The notes below the pieces were generated by a model, which saw only the letters and a list, made by a program, of their open reading frames with translations, was not told the origin of the DNA and searched no databases. A stretch of DNA of 33,450 nt. Source: Bacteroidota bacterium (GTDB lineage: Bacteria; Bacteroidota; Bacteroidia; Chitinophagales; Chitinophagaceae). The position numbers were made by a program, and so were the translations under genes. The stretch covers positions 1 through 33,450 of the forward strand of contig JAKQJG010000239.1 of NCBI GenBank assembly GCA_029561305.1, given 5' to 3'. Shown here one piece after another: positions 25,840-33,295 of the stretch. How positions within the stretch are numbered: position 1 is the first letter of the stretch; each line of letters starts with the position of its first letter.

Positions 25840-27030
25840 TCACTCCGCATTGGTCGCTCCAAACAAAGCCATCATCGACATACCGATTTCTATTGCATCT
25901 TCATCAATATTAAATGTGGGGGTATGCACCCCGGTAAAGGTTCCTTTAGCCGGGTTCATGGTGCCGAGCCGGAAAAAACAACCGGGTATTTTATGAGAGT
26001 AGTAGGCAAAATCTTCAGCACCCATTCTTAACTCTGTTTCCTCCACGTTTTTTTCGCCGACAAAAGTTTCTGCTTTTTTTCTTGCGGCAGCGCAGAGCTT
26101 TTCATCATTTAAAACAAACGGATAACCCACATCAATATGAATGTCGATAGTGGCGCCCATACTTTCTACTAATTCCGTAGCAATTCTTTTGATGATGGTA
26201 TGCGCATCAAAACGCCATTGTTCATTCATGGCCCTGAACGTACCCATCAGTTTTACTTCAGAAGGAATTACATTGGTCGCATTGCCCCCCTGGAAGGATG
26301 TAATGGATAATACGGAAGGATTGAAAGGATTGTTGTTGCGGCTCACTACCTGTTGCAATGCAATGATCAGGTGAGAAGCAATTAAGATTGTGTCTGCAGT
26401 TAAATGCGGCGCTGCTGCATGGCCGCCTTTTGCCTTGATAGTGATATAGATCTCATCGGCACTGGCCATTACCATACCACCCCGGAAACTAAGTTTACCA
26501 GTGGGTAAGGTTGGATGTACATGCAAAGCATAGATACTTTGGGGCGCAGGATTTTCCAGCACACCTTCTTTTATTAAAATACTGGCGCCACCGGGATTCC
26601 GCTCTTCACCCGGCTGAAAAATTAATTTTACCGTTCCTTCCCATTCGTCTTTTAACTCCTGCAGAATTTTTGCAGCACCCAGCAAACAACTTGTATGCAC
26701 ATCATGTCCGCAGGCATGCATGATACCGGGCTTTGTTGATTTGTAGGAAATATCATTCAGCTCCTGTATGGGCAATGCGTCCATGTCTGCCCGTAAGGCC
26801 ACCACTCTTTTTCCGGGGTTCTTTCCCCTGATCAAAGCCACCACACCTGTTGTTGCTTTTACCTCAAATGGGATATTGTATTCCGTTAGTTTTTTTTGTA
26901 TAAATGCAGAGGTTTCAAATTCCTGGTAACTCAATTCAGGATGGGCATGCAAGTGATGCCGTATGTCAACAAAGATTGACCCGTATTTTTTTGCCAGTGA
27001 TTTTATCTGCTGCTGTAAAGTATCGCTCAC
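25840..27030 (-). CDS. M20-family amidohydrolase / N-acyl amino acid deacylase
   Basis: The 396-residue cytosolic protein begins with a GTG at 27030-27028; no ATG lies near. It has the family motifs: 'RHHLHAHPELSYQEFETS', 'RADMDALPIQE', 'MHACGHDVHTSCLLGAA' (metal ligands Cys/His), 'FQPGEERNPGGASILI', 'ALHVHPTLPTGKL', and 'LRMGAEDFAYYSHKIPGCFFRLG' near the C-terminus. Such enzymes hydrolyse N-acyl amino acids, hippurate or related amides; the exact substrate cannot be stated. It lies 32 nt after the SPOR-like gene on the same strand, so they may be cotranscribed. Confidence 0.95.
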   Translation of the reverse strand: MSDTLQQQIKSLAKKYGSIFVDIRHHLHAHPELSYQEFETSAFIQKKLTEYNIPFEVKATTGVVALIRGKNPGKRVVALRADMDALPIQELNDISYKSTKPGIMHACGHDVHTSCLLGAAKILQELKDEWEGTVKLIFQPGEERNPGGASILIKEGVLENPAPQSIYALHVHPTLPTGKLSFRGGMVMASADEIYITIKAKGGHAAAPHLTADTILIASHLIIALQQVVSRNNNPFNPSVLSITSFQGGNATNVIPSEVKLMGTFRAMNEQWRFDAHTIIKRIATELVESMGATIDIHIDVGYPFVLNDEKLCAAARKKAETFVGEKNVEETELRMGAEDFAYYSHKIPGCFFRLGTMNPAKGTFTGVHTPTFNIDEDAIEIGMSMMALFGATNAE

Positions 27031-27062
27031 GTTTTGTATTGCTTGCTGGTTAGTTGCTTCCT

Positions 27063-27533
27063 TTATTTTTCGGGGCCCGCTTCTTTATTCTTGTCAGGTT
27101 TTATTTCAATTTTATCCGCAACAACATAAATGTTGCCGGTAACAATCTTACTTTTTAAAATATCATTCCGCATACTTTCCGCTTCAGCTTTTTCTACATA
27201 GTCTCCAAACTTGAGTTTGATATTGGGCGGCTGGTACATCATATAAATTTTTTGATCAGGATAATTTTGCAGCAGCTGTGCCCTCACCTTCATTGCCATT
27301 GGCCGGTCGTTGGTACTGAGTACCATCAGGCGGTAGCCTTTACCCGATTTTGCAGACATATTCATGGCTTCATTAAAAGCAGCCTCTTTCTTTGCCAATT
27401 CATCCAGGCGGCTGTCTTTAATTACGGTAACCTTTCCGCTACTGGCAACAGTGCTGTTTGAATCAACCGGGTTTGTTTGCGCAGTTGTGGCAACACAACA
27501 TCCAATGCTTATTATAGTAAAAATTTGCTTCAT
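27063..27533 (-). CDS. SPOR-like domain exported protein
   Basis: With ATG 27533 the protein has 156 residues and a clean signal peptide (MKQIFTIISIGCCVATTAQ). A second ATG at 27572 adds 13 residues and sits just 2 nt after the -7 box, so either could be used. Residues about 60-140 have SPOR-like sequence ('YRLMVLSTNDRPMAMKVRAQLLQNYPDQKIYMMYQPPNIKLKFGDYVEKAEAESMRNDI'), a domain that usually binds denuded peptidoglycan at division sites. The protein is small and has a Lys-rich C-terminus. A role at the cell wall is inferred. It is upstream of the M20 gene. Confidence 0.8.
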   Translation of the reverse strand: MKQIFTIISIGCCVATTAQTNPVDSNSTVASSGKVTVIKDSRLDELAKKEAAFNEAMNMSAKSGKGYRLMVLSTNDRPMAMKVRAQLLQNYPDQKIYMMYQPPNIKLKFGDYVEKAEAESMRNDILKSKIVTGNIYVVADKIEIKPDKNKEAGPEK

Positions 27534-27574
27534 GCTTTGCTGTTTGTCAAAAACCATTCCTTTTTGGCTCATAA

Positions 27575-27582
27575 CAAAAGTA
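27575..27582 (-). promoter_or_regulatory. -7-like box (TACTTTTG) before the SPOR-like gene
   Basis: On the minus strand TACTTTTG matches TAnnTTTG and ends 2 nt before ATG 27572. If transcription starts at that A, the longer protein would come from a leaderless mRNA. Confidence 0.45.
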
Positions 27583-27890
27583 TTGTATTTCCTTTAAAGG
27601 TTGAGAGCCTGCAATGGGTTTCCAGCCTTTTAAGCAAACTTTACACTATAGATTCGCTTTCCTGTTAAAAGAAGGGAGCAGCCATACACACTACAACAGC
27701 AGTGTACGAGGCTGCACAAAACAGTTATCTGCTATTAATACCACGCAGTGACCAGGAGAACGCAGGGAAAACAATTCCTGGTTAGTTTTCGCCATGCCCG
27801 GTGGCATGTGTAAAGGTTGGAAACCCGGAAAGATTAAAAACTGTATCTTAGCGCCTCACTACTGTTGAAATAACAGCAAAACCGCTACAC
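27583..27890. other. Gene-free spacer between SPOR-like gene and rRNA pseudouridine synthase gene
   Basis: About 310 nt with no credible gene. It holds a short hairpin CATGCC-CGGT-GGCATG (27793-27808) without a T-tract, a -7-like box TATCTTAG (27844-27851) 39 nt before the pseudouridine synthase ATG, and a word 'CACGCAGTGACCAGG' (27743-27757) of the sort seen in intergenic repeats. I see no known riboswitch. Confidence 0.35.
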
Positions 27891-28979
27891 ATGAGCCAGT
27901 CATATTTTCAGAAATTTGTTCCCAAGAAAAAAAACAGCGTAATCAAAGAAGAACACCGGCAGAAAAAAAAGAAAGCCAAAAAAGAACGGGCTGCCGCGAT
28001 TGATAAGTTTTACGACGAAAAAAGGAAGATGAAGGCAGCGGAAAGAGAAGCTGCGTTGAAGGCTCCCATTACCAGGGCAGCCAGTCCTAAAGCAGTTGCT
28101 TCCGACGATACCAATCCGGAACGCAAAGTAACCCATCCTTCTGCCCCAAAAATTGTGAAAGCCGCAGCTGTACCGGGTGAAGCGATGCCGCTGAATAAAT
28201 ATTTAGCACATTGTGGTGTGTGCAGCAGAAGAGAAGCTGTTGAATACATCAAGGCTGAAAAAGTAAAAGTGAACGGGGTGATCATAAAAGAACCGGCTTT
28301 TAAAGTGAGTGAAAAAGATGAGGTTTTCTGCAATGGGAAAAAATTATTTGTCACCAAGAACCTCGTATACATTTTACTGAATAAACCCAAAGATTATATC
28401 ACCACCACAGATGATCCGCAGGGAAGAAAAACTGTATTACAATTAATAAAAGCTGCCACTACCGAGCGGGTGTACCCTATTGGGCGGCTGGACAGGAATA
28501 CTTCCGGTGTGTTATTATTTACCAATGATGGTGAGCTTACACAAAAACTATCTCATCCCAGCTATAATATCACCAAGATCTACGAAGTGAAACTGGACAA
28601 GCCTTTGATAAAAGCGGATTTTGAAAAAATACTGAATGGCCTGCAACTGGAAGATGGCGAAATAAAAGCTGACTCCCTGGCCTATGCTGATGCAAGAGAC
28701 AAATCAATTATTGGCATTGAAATACATAGTGGCCGTAACCGTATTGTGCGCCGCATTTTTGAATCAATGGGCTATGATGTAAAGGGACTGGACCGGGTGA
28801 TGTATGCCAACCTCACCAAGAAAAATGTGGAGCGGGGCAAGTGGCGTTTTTTAAGTGAGAAAGAAGTTAGGTTGCTGAAGTATATGAATGCGTCGTATAA
28901 AAAACCGGCGGCAAAAGGGAAGCCGGTGGCAGTAAAAGAAAAAACTGCTGCTGTGAAAGGGAAAAGGAAGGAGTTGTAG
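27891..28979 (+). CDS. RsuA/RluB/RluF-family rRNA pseudouridine synthase with basic tails
   Basis: The 362-residue enzyme isomerises a uridine of rRNA to pseudouridine. Residues 1-60 are a Lys/Arg-rich tail (RQKKKKAKKERAA). An S4 RNA-binding domain spans about 100-150 ('MPLNKYLAHCGVCSRREAVEYI'). The catalytic domain has 'IGRLDRNTSGVLLFTNDGEL' with Asp201, 'YNITKIYEVKLDKPL' and 'GRNRIVRRIFESMGYDVKGLDR'. A Lys/Ala-rich C-terminal tail (PAAKGKPVAVKEKTAAVKG) follows. The target base is not decidable. A TTTAGG-type array and then a second pseudouridine synthase gene follow on the same strand. Confidence 0.95.
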   Translation: MSQSYFQKFVPKKKNSVIKEEHRQKKKKAKKERAAAIDKFYDEKRKMKAAEREAALKAPITRAASPKAVASDDTNPERKVTHPSAPKIVKAAAVPGEAMPLNKYLAHCGVCSRREAVEYIKAEKVKVNGVIIKEPAFKVSEKDEVFCNGKKLFVTKNLVYILLNKPKDYITTTDDPQGRKTVLQLIKAATTERVYPIGRLDRNTSGVLLFTNDGELTQKLSHPSYNITKIYEVKLDKPLIKADFEKILNGLQLEDGEIKADSLAYADARDKSIIGIEIHSGRNRIVRRIFESMGYDVKGLDRVMYANLTKKNVERGKWRFLSEKEVRLLKYMNASYKKPAAKGKPVAVKEKTAAVKGKRKEL

Positions 28980-29036
28980 GTGTAGAGGGTTTAGAAGTTT
29001 AGGGTTTAATAGTTTAGAATTTTAGAAAGTTTAGTT
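28979..29036 (+). repeat. TTTAG-type short-word array before the second pseudouridine synthase gene
   Basis: Imperfect GTTTAG/TTTAGAA words run for ~55 nt between the two pseudouridine synthase genes and end one codon before the GTG start at 29037. This is the same word family as at 6822-6882. Confidence 0.65.
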
Positions 29037-29750
29037 GTGAAAAAAACTGTTGATATCGTTTTTGAAAATGACCATTTTGTTGCCATCAACAAAGCTGCAG
29101 GGATGCTGAGTATCCCCGACCGTAAACAGTCTGAAACTTCTTTGAAGGATATCCTGATTGAAAAATATGGCCACATATTTACGGTACACCGTTTAGACAA
29201 AGAAACCAGTGGTATTATATTGTTTGCCAAAGACGAAGCCACGCATAAATACCTTTCCAAAGCTTTTGAAGAAAAAACGGTAGAGAAATATTATCTCGGC
29301 CTGGTGCATGGTACTCCCCCCCAAACCGGGAGCATTGATGGTGCGATCATGGAACACCCGGTACACAAAGGCCTGATGACAGTAAACAGGAAAGGCAAAC
29401 CTTCGCTCACTGAATACGAACTACAGGAAACATTTGGCAAATACTCCCTTGTAAAATTCAGGATACATACCGGGCGTACCCACCAGGTACGTGTACACGC
29501 AAAAAACATCGGGCATCCCATTGCCTGCGATCCGTTGTATGGTGATGGTACTCCCATACGTTTATCATCTATCAAAAAGAAATACAACCTCAGCAAAAAA
29601 GAAGAAGAAGAAAGACCGATATTGAACCGGGTGGCTTTGCATTCTTATCAACTGAAGTTTACTGATGCCGAAGGAAATGCTTTTGATTTGGTGGCTGAAC
29701 TACCGAAGGATATACGGGCATTGGTGCAACAGATGAAGAAGAATGCATAA
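29037..29750 (+). CDS. RluA-family pseudouridine synthase
   Basis: The 237-residue enzyme starts with GTG 29037, the first codon after the TTTAG array; no ATG lies near. It has the RluA-type catalytic motif 'FTVHRLDKETSGIILFAKDE' with Asp54, 'EKYYLGLVHG', 'RIHTGRTHQVRVHAKNIGHPIACDPLYG' and 'RVALHSYQLKF'. It lacks an S4 domain, as in RluA/RluC-lite forms. It acts in the cytosol on rRNA or tRNA; the site is undetermined. A hairpin repeat (TTCGTG...CACGAA) begins 12 nt after its stop. Confidence 0.95.
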   Translation: MKKTVDIVFENDHFVAINKAAGMLSIPDRKQSETSLKDILIEKYGHIFTVHRLDKETSGIILFAKDEATHKYLSKAFEEKTVEKYYLGLVHGTPPQTGSIDGAIMEHPVHKGLMTVNRKGKPSLTEYELQETFGKYSLVKFRIHTGRTHQVRVHAKNIGHPIACDPLYGDGTPIRLSSIKKKYNLSKKEEEERPILNRVALHSYQLKFTDAEGNAFDLVAELPKDIRALVQQMKKNA

Positions 29751-29756
29751 TTTTTG

Positions 29757-29783
29757 GTCGCATTCGTGTGCACGAACGCTAGC
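29757..29783 (+). repeat. TTCGTG/CACGAA palindromic repeat, copy 1
   Basis: TTCGTG (29763-29768) and CACGAA (29771-29776) are an inverted pair within GCATTCGTGTGCACGAACGC. A close copy with one extra C stands exactly 1000 nt downstream (30760-30783). Both lie just after a stop codon. Confidence 0.55.
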
Positions 29784-30041
29784 CTAGAAAGAAGAATAGA
29801 TAAGTTTTTTATTCTTAACAATTAAATTAAAATTGCTGGTTTTACTTTTTTCGTTATTTTCAATTCAGCATTCCTGTCTGCTTTAATTCTTTCTCTCATA
29901 ATCCCACCTATAATACAGGATTACACATATTTATACTGCCTTATTGGGGGAAAATACAACAAAAGCAAGGCGGCTTTATTTTCTATAAGTGTAAGCTATT
30001 TTACAACACAAAATTAACCTAAATCGTTCAACTCTTTTACA

Positions 30042-30701
30042 ATGAAAAAGAAAATCGCCATCTTCCTGTTTATTTGTTGCAAAGCTATAGCAGGGTATGC
30101 TCAACCACAATCGACAAGCAGCAACGCCACAAGCTATTCACAATTCACTCAGATTGACAGTTCTGAAATATTTTTATATGGTGAGCTATTGAATAAAACT
30201 GCCAAGCCCAAATATAACCTGGACAGAATGTATAGTGCAGGGGGAACCTTCTGGACCAATTTGTTTATTTATAATTCGGCAACTAAAAAAACAGTAAAAG
30301 TGTTTCAGCAAAACCTGATCCTCGTATATCCATTCTATGCCGGTTTTTCATATAACAATAATTATGAAATGGGCAACTTCAATAACATTACGTTTAGTGC
30401 TATTGCGAAAGATGTTCTTGTAGTGATGGTAAGAACGGATGATAATGGTGATGGCATTATTGATGAAGATGATCCGATCGGGCTGTATTTAATAAGCAAA
30501 AATGGTACTGCACCTGTACAGGTCAGTCCAAAAGGGATGAATGCTGTTTCATGGAAAATGGCGAAGGATGGTAGAATGATAATTGCTAAACTTCAAAAGG
30601 ATACTAATGGAGATAAGAAGTTTACAGATGAAGACGAAGTAATTTATCAGATTGACCTCTATAAAGATATTTCCAAAATTGTGATCACGCCTGTTATTTA
30701 A
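30042..30701 (+). CDS. Secreted protein with EF-hand-type calcium loops
   Basis: The 219-residue protein has a signal peptide (MKKKIAIFLFICCKAIAGYAQ). A textbook EF-hand loop spans residues 133-144 (D133, N135, D137, G138, I140, D141, D144). A second, weaker loop at 187-198 (D187, N189, D191, D198, but Lys at the Gly position) follows. The region between reads like TolB/PD40 propeller strands ('LYLISKNGTAPVQVSPKG', 'VSWKMAKDGRMIIAKLQ'). It is probably periplasmic or secreted and Ca2+-stabilised. The family is not recognised. About 290 nt of AT-rich, gene-free DNA lie upstream; a hairpin element begins 19 nt after the stop. Confidence 0.8.
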   Translation: MKKKIAIFLFICCKAIAGYAQPQSTSSNATSYSQFTQIDSSEIFLYGELLNKTAKPKYNLDRMYSAGGTFWTNLFIYNSATKKTVKVFQQNLILVYPFYAGFSYNNNYEMGNFNNITFSAIAKDVLVVMVRTDDNGDGIIDEDDPIGLYLISKNGTAPVQVSPKGMNAVSWKMAKDGRMIIAKLQKDTNGDKKFTDEDEVIYQIDLYKDISKIVITPVI

Positions 30702-30720
30702 TGTAACCAAATTAATAGCA

Positions 30721-30791
30721 ATCACCTTCGTCAAGGTTCGTAGCACACGGAACTTTAATGCATTCGTGTGCCACGAACGCTGGCGAAGGGA
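30721..30791 (+). repeat. Long imperfect hairpin element (repeat copy 2 in its right arm)
   Basis: The left arm (30721-30752, read in reverse complement TTCCGTGTGCTACGAACC...) and the right arm (30763-30791, TTCGTGTGCCACGAACGC...) match over about 30 bp with a few mismatches and two single-base gaps, around a loop of ~10 nt. The right arm shares its core with copy 1 at 29757. It lies between the calcium-loop protein gene and the broken JAMM-like gene. Confidence 0.7.
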
Positions 30792-31972
30792 TAAACCAGC
30801 CAGTTTTTATATAGGGTTGCAAACCAACAACATTACCAATGACAATGTAGTATATGTATATGATGATTGCGATGAGAATGGAGGTACAACTGGGGGTGGT
30901 ACTGGTGAGGGAGATGATGATGACTGGACATACACCAACGGCGGTCAAATTGAAGGCGGAATAGCTCCTGGTCAGCCCTGGACTTGGGTTGAACCCAATG
31001 GAACAGGCCCTTCTGGATCACCTTCGGGGCCAAAGCCAATATGTTTAACTGACATTATTCATATCTCCGATGGGACTGGAGGCACTGACTGGAGTTCTAC
31101 TCCGGTTTATTCAACTTCGGGGGGAAGCTCAAATGGTGGCGGTTCTGGTGGCGGCGGTGATGGCCCCTGCACTCCATTTCCTTGGGTGGGGCTTGGAATA
31201 CAAACAGGCAGTGGCCAATATCAAGCTTTATTTAATCCTTGTTTTGAAGAGGTGCCGCCGCCATTGGATAACGGCAATGGTGAAGTTTCAGACCCCTGCT
31301 CAACTAACTCACAAACGCTTGGAGCTAACACTACAGCGTTATTTAACAATGTAAATTTGGCTGCTGCTAAAGCAGAAATGACGGCAAATTATGAAAATGA
31401 AAAATCTTTTAGTTTTGGTACACATAAAACCACGGGTGTAATGACTGCAACTACTGTTCAAACAGGAACCGGGCGGAGAATCGGATTGGGTTTCCACAGA
31501 CCCCAATATTAATTTAACGGGAGGGATGCATATACATATTGGGGGGCACCCCGAGCCTTCAGTCAATGACATTATACAACTGGCAAATGTAAATGCCATC
31601 ACAAATTCTGGATATACAACTGAATTTGTAGTTAACGAGAACGGAGAGAAATATGCAATTGTCATTATTGATGCAGGTAAAGCGGTAAACTTTTATAATG
31701 CGTATAAGAATTCCTATGCTGCACCTGGAGTATGGTATACAGATACTAAAATAGGTCGGAAATTTTATGACATAAAGAATTTGTTAATGCTTAGGGATCA
31801 CCAATCAGAGCTTAACGCACACATGCTTGCACAAGCCTACATTTTAAAAGAATTTAAGTCAGGTATATCGCTTCTGCAACAACAACCAGACGGTACATTT
31901 CATGAAGTACATCAACAGGTAATTAAACATCGAAATTCAGATCCTACATTTATTACAACAATTTGTCCATAA
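30766..31972 (+). pseudogene. Broken gene for a Gly-rich secreted protein with a JAMM/MPN+-like C-terminal domain
   Basis: Two frames form one gene. 30766-31512 encodes a Gly/Ser/Asp-rich linker region and 'NEKSFSFGTHKTTGVMT'. 31526-31972 continues in the +1 frame with 'MHIHIGGHPEPSVND'. The second frame is open from 31445, and across 31468-31476 (GGGCGG) it reads GGESDWVSTDPNINLTGG straight into it, so one base was probably lost there. H-x-H-x7-S-x-x-D is the exact JAMM/MPN+ zinc-protease signature; the Glu in NEKSF may be the upstream acid. The 5' end is also damaged: the only start is a GTG inside the hairpin, with no signal peptide. Function is inferred only. Two paralogous small secreted genes follow. 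Confidence 0.65.
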
Positions 31973-31987
31973 ACTAAATTAAATACA

Positions 31988-32476
31988 ATGAAAACAAGAT
32001 TCATTTTACTATTCTCCATTATTTTCATGAAAAATATAAGTGCTTTGGCATTCACTTTCGAAATTAAAAGCAACGGAATAGCAAATTTCAATACAAAGCC
32101 ACCTTTTGATACTTTGCAATGGGTTCAAAACAATATTATAAGCAATAAACAAAATTTTATTGGAGGGAACTTCACTGCACTACTAAACACTCTTCCTATT
32201 CCTTTAAAATCTTATTATACTATTTCTCCCGAAAACACCATTAATTCTTGTACAGCTATCGGAGTTTCTTTTTTACCATCATTTGAGGCAGATCCAGATA
32301 ATTATCCTCCTGGTATGTTTCTGGTAACACTTATAATTGTTTGGCAAACACCCATTCCTCTAAGTGAATGTGTCGAAATTGGTAAAATTACTAAAGGAAA
32401 TTGGACAGGTTCAGAGAATCAGTTTTACGGTAATAGAATTATAGCAGATATTCTTTTAGTGGATTTTACAAGGTGA
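31988..32476 (+). CDS. Small secreted protein, tandem paralogue 1
   Basis: The 162-residue protein has a signal peptide (MKTRFILLFSIIFMKNISALA). The mature part is dominated by 'PFDTLQWVQNNIISNKQNF', 'LPIPLKSYYTISPEN', 'IGVSFLPSFEA', 'LIIVWQTPIP' and 'GNRIIADILLVDF'. It is 107 of 162 residues identical, without gaps, to the next gene, and even the leader (TTAAATACAATGAAA) is shared. It lies 15 nt after the broken JAMM-like gene. I do not recognise a named family. A partner or immunity-like role for the neighbouring protein is a hypothesis based on position and duplication only. Confidence 0.8.
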   Translation: MKTRFILLFSIIFMKNISALAFTFEIKSNGIANFNTKPPFDTLQWVQNNIISNKQNFIGGNFTALLNTLPIPLKSYYTISPENTINSCTAIGVSFLPSFEADPDNYPPGMFLVTLIIVWQTPIPLSECVEIGKITKGNWTGSENQFYGNRIIADILLVDFTR

Positions 32477-32502
32477 CTAGCAAACAGAATAAGTTAAATA
32501 CA

Positions 32503-32991
32503 ATGAAATCAAAAATCATTTTAATAACATGCGTTATTTTCATCAAAAGCATCAGTGCTTTAGCATCCTCAACAGAAACTGTTAACCTGGGCATAGCCAA
32601 CTTAGAGAAAAAGCTACCTTTTGATACATTACAATGGGTTCAAACCAATATTATAAACAATAAACAAAATTTTATTGATAGGGAATTCAGTGTATTATTA
32701 AATGCGCTTCCTATTCCGTTGAAGTCATATTATACAATTTCCCCTGAGAATGCTGTTGGCAATATTACATCTATTGGCGTATCTTTTTTACCGTCATTTG
32801 AAGCATATGCGGATAACTATCCACCAGTAATGTTTCCTGTAAGGTTAATTATCGTGTGGCAAACACCAATTCCAATGATCGAATATGACTCAATTGGTTA
32901 TGCAAGCAAAGGCGTATGGGGAAATGCGGAAAACCAGTTTTTTGGAAATAGAATTGTAGCAGATATTTTTTTGGTAGATTTTTCAAGATGA
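32503..32991 (+). CDS. Small secreted protein, tandem paralogue 2
   Basis: The 162-residue protein begins at ATG 32503, supported by the leader shared with paralogue 1 (an in-frame GTG at 32473 overlaps the previous stop and is less likely). It has a signal peptide (MKSKIILITCVIFIKSISALA). It keeps the same core motifs as paralogue 1 ('PFDTLQWVQTNIINNKQNF', 'LPIPLKSYYTISPENAVG', 'LIIVWQTPIP'). Differences concentrate after the signal peptide and in residues ~125-145, as in diversifying paralogues. The start lies 26 nt after the stop of paralogue 1. The family is unknown. Confidence 0.8.
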   Translation: MKSKIILITCVIFIKSISALASSTETVNLGIANLEKKLPFDTLQWVQTNIINNKQNFIDREFSVLLNALPIPLKSYYTISPENAVGNITSIGVSFLPSFEAYADNYPPVMFPVRLIIVWQTPIPMIEYDSIGYASKGVWGNAENQFFGNRIVADIFLVDFSR

Positions 32992-33038
32992 TTTATTTCG
33001 TTTTGTCAATAACGGGGTATTGGCGCAAAGTGAAATGA

Positions 33039-33278
33039 ATACTAAAAGCTTACCCGCATTGGTATAGAAAGCTAAAAGAGATTTGTAGTATGCCAGATGC
33101 TAATGCTTTAGCTTTAACCTTACGTGGATTTGATGATGTACTTAAAGATCCAGCAACAAATGAATTCAAACCCGAAATGATTACCAAAATACAAGAAATG
33201 TTTGGGGTAAATTTGAATGATGCCAAAACATTGGCTGATAAATATTATAACGGGCAAAAAGGTACTGTTTACCAGTAA
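33039..33278 (+). pseudogene. C-terminal fragment of an unidentified protein
   Basis: An ATG at 33090 gives a 62-residue frame, but the same frame is open back to 33039 and reads 'ILKAYPHWYRKLKEICS' ahead of 'MPDANALALTLRGFDDVLKDPATNEF', which looks like interior coding sequence. Upstream, another frame (from about 32990) reads 'NNGVLAQSEMNTKSLPALV' to a TAG at 33065-33067. Together they look like the tail of a longer gene, broken by a frameshift and left behind by rearrangement. A functional 62-residue gene is the alternative. Confidence 0.45.
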
Positions 33279-33295
33279 AAAGTAAAGAAGTGAGT

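Noticed and set aside
27583-27890. Riboswitch upstream of the rRNA pseudouridine synthase gene
   Set aside because: Only one short hairpin is present, upstream of the likely -7 box, and no conserved riboswitch core is recognised.
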